Part shown: positions 56,573-64,000 of the stretch, in pieces
Position numbering within the stretch: the first letter of the stretch is position 1
Layout of the letters: every line of letters begins with the position of its first letter
Assembly: GCA_036426205.1 (NCBI GenBank)
Contig: WSYH01001241.1
Span: forward strand, 22,501 to 86,500
Direction: 5' to 3'
DNA: 64,000 nucleotides
Source of the DNA: Ascaphus truei
Taxonomy: Eukaryota > Chordata > Amphibia > Anura > Ascaphidae
Notes under the pieces: generated by a model
The model's input: only the letters and a program-made list of their open reading frames with translations
Told to the model about the DNA's origin: nothing
The model's database searches: none
Translations under genes and position numbers: made by a program

Positions 56573-56876
56573 TTTTTCTGTTAATAAAGTTGTTGTTTTA
56601 AAAGTAAACTACACATCTTCCCTATCACGCAGACCATTACCTATTATAGATGATTGGTCTATCCCTAATTGGTTGACCAATAAGGTATCTATGTGAGGTA
56701 TTTAAGACCTCTGGGTAATGGCCTAATTATTCCCTGAAGAAGTAGTTAATTCTACGAAACTAGTTGGATGTAACATTCTATTGCCTTATATCTGCTTACA
56801 TTGGCCTTTGTCTATGTGTTGGCCTGTCCTGTTTTTATTTCATCCTGTGTGCTGTTTTGGACACTTGTGAGAGACT
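56573..56876 (+). mobile_element. PLE pseudo-LTR fragment joined to a gypsy element
   Basis: A clean copy of the minus-strand 51658-51350 region in plus orientation: CGTTTTTCTGTTAATAAAG ... GACACTTGTGAGAGACT. It stops at 56876 within a sentence that continues TTGTAAGAC in other copies and is replaced by gypsy reverse-transcriptase code. Confidence 0.75.
56734..56760 (+). ncRNA. Hammerhead-like core CUGAAGA...GAAAC
   Basis: CTGAAGA (56734-56740), AGTAG TTAATT CTAC hairpin, GAAAC (56756-56760), then TAGTTGGATG. Identical to the 51469-51495 copy. Confidence 0.55.
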
Positions 56877-59022
56877 AGTCCTGTCCCGCCTTCGGGAGAA
56901 CAACCTCTATGCTAAGCTAGAGAAATGTTCTTTTCATCTTTCTTCCATTCCCTTTCTTGGATATATTATTTCTAGCACTGGCTTCTCTATGGACCCAGTC
57001 AAACTCAAGGCTGTCTTAGAATGGCCACAACCCACTTCCCTGAAAGCCATACAGCGATTCTTGGGATTTGCGAATTACTATCGTAAATTCATCAAGAATT
57101 TTTCTTCTACCGTGGCCCCCATTACTGCCCTCACCAAAAAGGGAGCTAACACAGCAGTCTGGTCTCCTGTAGCTCTCCAAGCTTTCGACTCCCTCAAAAA
57201 ATCTTTTGCTTCTGCTCCTATTTTGCATCACCCTGACCCCGGGCTTCCCTTTACCCTAGAGGTAGACGCATCCGATGTCGGTGCTGGCACCATTCTCTCT
57301 CAGAGACAGTCCCCACAAGCCAAACTTCATCCCTGTGGGTTCTTTTCAAAAAAAAATTCTTCGGCAGAATGGAACTATGACGTCGGAAACAGAGAGCTCC
57401 TGGCTATTAAACTCGCCCTTCAGGAATGGAGACATCTTCTGGAGGGAACGGAGACCCCCATTTCGATCTTTACTGATCATAAGAACTTACTCTACATTGA
57501 GAGTGCACGTCGCCTTAAGGCGCGTCAGGCTCGATGGTCTCTTTTTTTTTGTTGAGATTTAATGATCTCATATCTTACATTCCTGGTTCAAAGAATCAAA
57601 AGGCAGACGCACTTTCACGTCAATTCCTGTTTGAGGACAATTCCGAGGTTATCTCCGAAACAATCTTACCCTCTAAATATATTGTTTCGGCCAATTCTTT
57701 TGATATCCTGGATCAGGTTATGGCAGCACAGTCTAATCTCCCGAGGGGCCTTAAGGTGCCAGTTGGCCGTCTGTATGCAGCTCCACGCTGCCTTAAGAAG
57801 ATTCTTGAGGGGGGTCATTCTTCTAGGTCAGCCGGTCATCCAGGCATTAGCAGGACTTCTGACCTCATTGGTCGTACCTTTTGGTGGCCAACCACGTTGC
57901 AGGACATTTCAGAATACGTAAAAACTTGTCCAATCTGCGCCCAGGTTAAGACCGCTCGTAAAAAGCCGTACGGCCTTCTACAACCCCTCCCTATACGAGA
58001 ATGCCCATGGAGTCATCTGTCCATGGACTTTGTGGTGGAACTTCCAACCTCTAAAGGGATGAACACCATTTTGGTTGTCGTGGATTGTTTTTCCAAGCAG
58101 GCCCATTTCATTCCTCTCAAAGGCCTACCCAATTCCCCTACCCAGGCAGACATTTTTGTTAAAGAGATATTCCGCATTCACGGAGTTCCTCTTTCCATCG
58201 TATCTGATCAAGGTACACAATTTGTCTCAAAATGTTGGCGAGCCTTCGCTCGCAGGATGGATATCACCCTCCATTTTTCGTCCGGGTATCATCCCCAAAC
58301 TAATGGGCAAACAGAGAGAACGAACCAGACTCTGGAGCAATACCTCCGATGCTTCATCGCAGACAGCCAAGACAACTGGGTAGATTTACTTCCATGGGCA
58401 GAGTTCTCCCATAACTCTTTAAAGAATAGCTCCACGTTGAAATCCCCTTTTTTCATTAATTATGGTTTTCACCCGGGTCAGCTGCCCATCACCTCAGTTC
58501 CTTCCGGGGTTCCAGCGACCGATGACCGAATCAAGGATCTTCAGGAATCCTGGAGAAGGATCCAAGAGGCTTTGAGAAACGCAACCCAAAGACAAAAGAC
58601 ACAGGCAGATCGTCACCGTCGTCAGGCACCAGTCTTCAAACGAGGGGATAAGGTCTGGCTCTCCTCCAAGAACATTAGACTGAAGACTCCAAGCCACAAG
58701 CTGGCTCCCAGGTTCTTGGGTCCATTCTCAGTAATAGAACGGATCAATCCTGTGGCATATCATCTGGAACTTCCTCCATCCATGAGGATACCCTCCGCGT
58801 TCCATGTGTCACTGCTGAAACCTGTGTCCCAGAGTCCGCGGTTCCATAGGACACCGATTGACCCTAAACCAGTCATACTTCAGGGGCAGGAAGAGTTTGA
58901 GATTCAGTCTTGGGTACCCTACCATCAAATACATGCTCCCAGACTCCTGAGACTCTTCCACTCTAAATTTCCCCAAAAGCCATATTGGAGTCGTCCTGAG
59001 GCCGCTCCTCAAGGAGGGGTAC
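56877..59022 (+). pseudogene. Ty3/gypsy pol: RT end, RNase H, integrase, truncated chromodomain region
   Basis: Begins inside RT ([39 protein letters not shown]). RNase H follows ([41 protein letters not shown]). The frame is lost in a T run near 57545-57555 and resumes as FNDLISYIPGSKNQKADALSR. Integrase shows HPGISRT, CPICAQVK, LSMDFVVELP, VVDCFSKQAHFIP, VSDQGTQF and YHPQTNGQTERTNQTLEQYL, then FKRGDKVWLSSKNIRLKTP. The tail reads EEFEIQSWVPYHQIHAPRLL, which looks like a chromodomain with its middle deleted. A purine tract AAGGAGGGGTAC abuts the LTR. The 497-codon integrase frame is open, so this copy is fairly young, but its 5' half is missing. Confidence 0.95.
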
Positions 59023-59307
59023 TGTAAGGTCTGGGGGAACACCTCTCCCTAAGGGGGTTCCTCCCGCGACCTCACTTACCTGCGCTCCGGCTCTCCCCCT
59101 TCGCCGCCGCGGGCGGGATCTTCCTTCCCCTCCACTCCCCGCGGCGGCTACTGAACTCGCGCATGCGTGCGCACGGCCGAGGACTTTTACGTCCTCCCTC
59201 AGGGGGAGTTGCCATCCCCAGCTGAGGCCGCGCGCCTCTCCCGCGTGGCGCACACGCCTGATGCGCGTGCACCGCTCACAAGCTGCATATCCAGCGCAGC
59301 TGTGGTA

Positions 59308-59842
59308 AACACAAAAAACAAAACTGTGCGCTACTACCTAACTACCTATAAAGTTTAAATGTATAAATATATGGAATCCACCACTGCTGTGTAGACAGTG
59401 ACGTCATTACACAGCGTCCCGCGACGGAGCGGCATCGTGGCACGCTGAGGGCACCCCAGCAAGGTGCGTTTTAACCTCTGTGCAGAGGATACACCTGCCG
59501 AGGTACAGGAGCAGCTTCATATCGGCCAGGAAGCAGGAGCGATTTCACCGAGCCCCAGTACCAGCTGCTGAACCTGGCTGCATGAAGGGAAATCCCCTTG
59601 GGAGGGAAAAGACTGACGTCCTGTCCCAGAATCAACTGAGCTGCAGCAGCAGAGGGAAGCAAGCACCTGAATCTACAGCTAACAGCTGCCGAGTGGTAAA
59701 CAGTGTGATACACACTACATGCCTTTTACCAACTTTTTTCATGTACGCAGATATATTACCCCCTTTTAATTCTATAATATATTGTTGAATTTGCTTCACT
59801 ATTTGGCGTTGTGCGCTGTTTTATTTTGTTTCCATTCTCTTA
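59308..59842 (-). mobile_element. Short PLE-derived insertion with 12-13-bp target duplication
   Basis: GCAGCTGTGGTA occurs at 59296-59307 and 59843-59854 and bounds the insert. The insert is a spliced-together version of the PLE 5' region: 59308-59373 equals 50622-50686, then it jumps to GGAATCCACCACTGCTGTG, matching the reverse complement of about 51300-51330 and onward to CTATTTGGCGTTGTGCGCTG. Its two ends are related inverted blocks containing CTGTGCGC/GCGCAC. No ORF of its own. Confidence 0.8.
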
Positions 59843-60099
59843 GCAGCTGTGGTAAGTTTCTCCCTTCCAATCTCCATCTTCCCTGGGGCCGCTCCCTCGT
59901 TACTCCCCCTCTCCCTACTTATACCTTGCTACTCTTCCTCCTACTTATACCTTGCTCAGCCATTCATTCTTTGGCTGAGCATAGCTTTGTATGACCTATG
60001 TTAACCACGGTCGTGCCTGCCTCAGTTCCTGTCTCTTTGTCTCCTTAGTGATTCCTTGCATACCGAACCGGCCTGGCTGTGGTTCCGCTCTGGTCTTCT

Positions 60100-60195
60100 A
60101 CCCCTGGTCTGTATCCTGACCTCCTGGACACCCCTGGTCTGTATCCTGACCTCCTGGACACCCCTGGTCTGTATCCTGACCTTCTGGACACCCCG
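60100..60195 (+). repeat. 30-bp tandem repeat, three units, in the LTR
   Basis: CCCCTGGTCTGTATCCTGAC followed by CTCCTGGACA, three times with one C-to-T difference in the last unit. Lies in the second part of the gypsy LTR. Translates to a LYPDLLDTPG repeat, which is an artefact of the repeat. Confidence 0.9.
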
Positions 60196-60444
60196 ACCCC
60201 TTTACCTCGGTTTGCGGATTCCGACCTACCTCCCGGCTCTGGAACCCAGGCTCTCGGTACCACCTATCTTATGGAATCTCCCTTCTCGTCTGGCGAGTAT
60301 CTTACTTTATCTTATACTCCCAGACGGTTCCAGACGCCTATTTTCCACTTTCCAGGCGTGTCCCCGTAGCTGTGGGTGCAGTTTGTTACCCATCTCACCT
60401 CAGTTTCGGGGTCCCTCCTTGTCCGTGGTGAGCACAGCGTAACA

Positions 60445-61938
60445 ACCAGCAGTTATCACGCGGCCACACCAAGAAAGAGGCGACCGCGCGGACCCTCCCA
60501 GCAACTACCTCAGAACGTGACCAACACACCGATGCCTCAGGCCTGACAGACATGGGCAAGTACATGATCCGTCATGACATGGTGCAAACAGGACTTACCA
60601 ACTTTGACGACCGTCCTGAGAACTACCGAATATGGAAGTCCACATTCAAAGACACAATCAAGAGTTTGGACTTCTCCGCAAGGGAAGAACTCAGCCTGCT
60701 ATCCAAATGGCTGGGAAAAGAATCCAAGGAGCACGCAAAGAGACTCGGGACGGCAAATGTGAATCACGCCCAAGTTGGTCTCGACTTAGTACGGGAAAGG
60801 CTAGAAGAGTGCTACGGTAGCCCCGAAGCAGTCGAAGACACGCTCTTCAAAAGAGTCGACGACTTCCCTAGGATCACAGTCGAGGACTACTCAAAGTTGC
60901 GAGAACTCGAGGATCTGCTGCAGGAGCTGGAGTTTGCAAGAACAGACCATTCCTTAACAGGTCTCAACGTCCTAGACTCAGCTCGCAGAGTGAGACCTAT
61001 CTTGGAGAAGCTACCCTACAACCTCCAAGAAAGATGGATGTCACAAGGCTCCAAATACAAAAGGGAGAAGCAAGTCGCCTTCCGTCCCTTCTCATTCTTC
61101 TTGAGCTTCATCCGCGAAGCGGCAAGGACAAGAAACGATCCCAGTTTCATCTTAGGTGCGCAGACCACACACAGTGCAAGCAGCCTGAGGAATGAAAGGC
61201 CAGCGGCGAGATACAGTAATGCTAGAACACCTATCTCGGTCCACAGGACGGACGTGTCCCCCACGACTCAAACTACTCCCGACCAGTCGGTCGCCGGAGA
61301 CAAGAAACCAAGGGACCCAAACAGAGAATGTCCCATACACAAGAAGCCACACCCACTTAACAGGTTCTTTGGGTTCAGGATGAAGTCCCTAGAGGAACGC
61401 AAGAAGTTACCTTGAGAATTCGGCATTTGCTTCAGGTGCTGCGATTCCACAACTCACCTAGCCAGAGACTGTAAAGAAGACATCAAATGTGCAGTGTGCA
61501 AAAGTGACAAGCACGTAACATCTCTACATAAGGAGGCGCTGACACTCCACCAACTCAACAACCCATCCTCCATAGCGGAGTGTGGCGGGGAGGAAGGAGA
61601 AGGAGAGCCAACATCTGTCACGTCTCAGTGCACCGAGGTTTGCGGAAAAGGAAGTGACAAAGGGTCCTGCTCCAAAATATGCCTTGTCGCAGTGCACCCC
61701 CATGGACAACCTGAGAAGGCTATTCGGATGTATGCAATCCTCGACGATCAAAGTAAAAGGTCATTGGCGAAGACGGAATTCTTCAACTTATTCAACGCAC
61801 AAGACAATGCCTCACCCTACACCCTCAGAACCTGTGCAGGGTTAACTGAGACAACAGGGAGAAGAGCAAACGGCTACATTATACGTTCAGTGGACAACAG
61901 AGTGAAGATAGCTCTCCCCACACTCATTGAGTGCAACT
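60445..61938 (+). pseudogene. BEL/Pao gag and protease
   Basis: The gag frame (open through 60552-61415) has NFDDRPENYRIWKSTFKDTI, a BEL/Pao capsid signature, with LGTANVNHAQVGLDLVRERL and LPYNLQERW. A TGA at about 61414 precedes two zinc knuckles, CFRCCDSTTHLARDC (one residue longer than usual) and CAVCKSDKHVTSLH. The protease region reads YAILDDQSKRSLAKTEFFNL and LRTCAGLTETTGRRANGY, and ends PTLIECN then TAA (61938). The N-terminus is cut by the gypsy LTR. These parts would package and process the element. Confidence 0.92.
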
Positions 61939-61940
61939 AA

Positions 61941-63518
61941 ATGTCTGCAAATAGGGACGAGATTCCCACACCAGATGTGGCACACCATCACCCACACCTC
62001 AGAGGAATAGCCAACTACATCCTGCCGGTAGAACAAGGCACCAAGATCTTGCTGCTGCTTGGTAGGGACATCCTGAGGGTGCACAAAGTCTGTAAACAGT
62101 GCAACGGACCCCACAACGCTCCATTCGCCCAAAGACTTGACCTAGGATGGGTGATAATGGGCAACGTGTGCATCGACAAAGGACACGAACCAGACTATGT
62201 TGACGCCCGCAGAACAGCGATAACAGAATGTGGACACACATCCCTCTCCGAACCATGTCTTGGCCATCTCCAAGTGACAGGAGGGCCAAGTGAGGAGAAG
62301 AGACAAGGTCATACCCCAGAGATGAACAAAAACATCTTCACATCAGGGGGATGTGACAATGGCCTAGGATGCTTAGTAGTTCAGACAACTAAGGATGACA
62401 CGGCGACTCCACCGAAGAAAGACAGTAACCTCCTGAAGGTGACCGACAAAGGGATCATCCAAAGGAAAGGAAAGGAAACAATCGGACGGTCCTCCTGCGA
62501 GCAATGGCACAGCTAAGACGTACAGCCATTCCTCTCCGCAGAATACCAAGTGGCAAAGCAGCCAACCGCCACAGCTGGCATAGCCGCAAAAGATTGCGCC
62601 CTGCAGGTGAAACTACAGGGGCAAAAAGACTGTCCTTTCGTACGCCTAAAAAGATACAGTCACAGAGACATTTCACAAAAGGATTTACAAGGGCAAAAGA
62701 AACTGTTCTTCGTCATGTCCAGGGAGAAAATAACCCCCTGGAAGCAACTAACAAAGAGACACAAAGATACATCACCAAAATACGTGGACACGTTCTCGTG
62801 CAAGAGGAATGCACCGATGACATAGCGTTCCAGACAACAAGAGATGACCACACAAGTGACCTTAGGAACTTGGATCCGGGGACCGACATGCCTCCCATAC
62901 AGCGGAGTCTGGGGATAAGCTGGAATCTCAAAACAGACGCATTCACATTCCATTTGTCCATCGAAGGAAAACCCTACACCAGACGCGAGGTCCTGTTCAC
63001 GGTCAATAGTCTTCACGACCTGCTGGGATTCATGGCTCCAGTCACCATACAAGGGAAGTCTCTTCTCAGAGAAATGTCCTTTGAGAAGCAGGACTGGGAT
63101 ACCCCACTATCTCCAGAAAGACGGAAGGAGTGTGAAACGTGGAAGAATTCTTTGAAGATCCTAGAGCAGCTTCAGATCCCACGCCCCTACTCACCCACAT
63201 CTCTCACCGCTGCACACAGCAAAGAGTTTTGAGCGTTTCAAGGCGCCTCTACAAAGACCATAGCAGCGGTAGCCTACTTAAAAACCACGAATGCGGATGG
63301 AGGCGACCATGTCAGGTTCATCCTCAGCAAGGCTAAAGTAGCGACACAACGCGAACACACTATACCCAGACTTGAGCTATGTGGCACAGTATCAGCGGTA
63401 GAACTGGCAGAACTCGTCAAAAACGAAATGGACTGCAAACCAGATGCTGTCAGGCTCTACACAGATAACAAGGTGGTACTGGGTTACATATGTAACAAGA
63501 AAAGAAGATTCTATGTAT
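61941..63518 (+). pseudogene. BEL/Pao pol with RT core largely missing
   Basis: Continues with SANRDEIPTPDVAHHHPHLR, LLLGRDILRVHK, PFAQRLDLGWVIMGNVC, typical of BEL/Pao downstream of protease. The RT catalytic segment is not seen; between about 62530 and 62830 the frame is broken and unlike RT. From 62860 the RT-connection appears (QRSLGISWNLKTDAFTFHL, RREVLFTVNSLHDLLGFMAP, QIPRPYSP), then RNase H (IAAVAYLKTTNADGG, TIPRLELCGTVSAVELAEL, RLYTDNKVVLGYI). It stops at 63518, where another LTR-like sequence starts; integrase is absent. Confidence 0.9.
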
Positions 63519-64000
63519 TGTGACATAGTCCAAAGATGTTAGGCAGCTTTCTGCCCCATTTTAGGTCAGAAAGTGCAGGAATAGTTAGAAATGATCAATT
63601 TCACAGCTTCACATTAACTCAGGCAGCTGGATGGAAAATCCAGACCACAGATTACAATGGGTCTAGTTCTCCCTCACCTGCTCTTCTAATCACATGCACA
63701 GGTATTTAGAACAGAGAGGTTTGCATTTCAGTCTCTCTCCTTAGAGCCTGGAGGCTGGGGGTATCGCTGCTCCCCGGAATCCAGTTCGGGGTGGACGGCC
63801 CCTTCAAAAATCACAGTACCAGAGGATTTGCCTGGACACTTGGGACCGTGTTCCCATTTTTGGGCTTTGGCGATTCTACCTTCCAATCTTCATTACATAT
63901 GCTGTCGTTGCCGGATTGGAGTGACGCGCTGAGGATCTGAGGGTACATGGGTGTTGGCGTTTACTGCATTCTCACCCGTGAAATCACGCGTCTACAGAGG
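63519..64000 (+). mobile_element. LTR-like sequence of another retroelement, cut by the window end
   Basis: Begins TGTGACATAGTCC within the BEL RNase H frame. It has a TATTTAGA box-like site near 63705 followed by pyrimidine-rich TCTCTCTCC. A 47-nt segment (63858-63904) recurs exactly, inverted, at 46990-47036. The start TGTGACAT and the position inside another element suggest an LTR, but no second copy is in the window to prove it. Confidence 0.45.

Larger units (their letters stand above)
59023..60444 (+). mobile_element. 3' LTR of the Ty3/gypsy element, split by a PLE-derived insert
   Basis: Starts TGTAAGGTCTGGGGG right after the purine tract and ends CACAGCGTAACA. Removing the insert 59308-59842 leaves about 887 bp. 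The first part is GC-rich; the second contains three 30-bp tandem repeats. BEL/Pao gag sequence begins immediately beyond, so the gypsy element apparently inserted into a BEL element. Confidence 0.85.

Noticed and set aside
60056..60442. ORFs with LYPDLLDTPG repeats
   Set aside because: They translate a 30-bp tandem repeat within a gypsy LTR.
1..64000. tRNA, rRNA, CRISPR arrays or prokaryotic operons
   Set aside because: No cloverleaf, rRNA block or regularly spaced array seen. Splice sites, vertebrate-type retroelements and SLC4 exons make this eukaryotic nuclear DNA.

Overview
The window reads as nuclear DNA of a vertebrate with a transposon-swollen genome, most likely an amphibian and probably a frog. 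There are only two convincing host exons. They lie on the minus strand at 10599-10732 and 8249-8520, join in phase, and encode part of an SLC4 bicarbonate transporter (best guess SLC4A9/AE4-like). Almost everything else is mobile DNA, much of it nested.

Layout. 1-7.9 kb: an LTR remnant, a non-LTR (CR1/L2-type) LINE broken by a Penelope-like fold-back insert and by a 3.3-kb hAT-type element full of GT-, CT- and G-rich simple sequence, a perfect 38-bp hairpin, a second decayed LINE, a TA-flanked mariner-like MITE and a TTAA-flanked piggyBac-like MITE. 8-11.1 kb: the SLC4 exons, their intron and a Tigger-like MITE. 11.3-29.3 kb: several Gmr1-type Ty3/gypsy elements (SCAN-like gag, integrase encoded upstream of reverse transcriptase). 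The largest spans about 16.7-29.2 kb on the minus strand and is interrupted by a 5.3-kb LTR element (21979-27289) whose only gene is an intact 1081-codon ORF of unknown family that starts inside its 5' LTR. 29.3-39.8 kb: MITEs, Penelope-like (PLE) remnants, simple repeats, hammerhead-ribozyme-like motifs and long unresolved AT-rich stretches. 39.8-45.4 kb: a second LTR element without pol, carrying a broken coiled-coil ORF, followed by a partial tandem copy. 45.4-56.9 kb: PLEs, including a roughly 4.8-kb inverted duplication next to a 7-N gap. 56.9-64 kb: a Ty3/gypsy pol and LTR abutting a BEL/Pao gag-pol, itself cut by another LTR-like sequence.

The parts do not form a pathway; the relations are insertion and mutual parasitism. 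Two points stand out. First, two unrelated LTR elements each carry one large ORF that is not gag-pol. Second, degenerate to near-canonical hammerhead cores recur at PLE ends. Some segments (about 26.2-29.2 kb and 51.67-56.56 kb) differ from their better copies mainly by scattered 1-nt indels and may be unpolished gap fill, so breaks in those segments should not be read as biology without checking.
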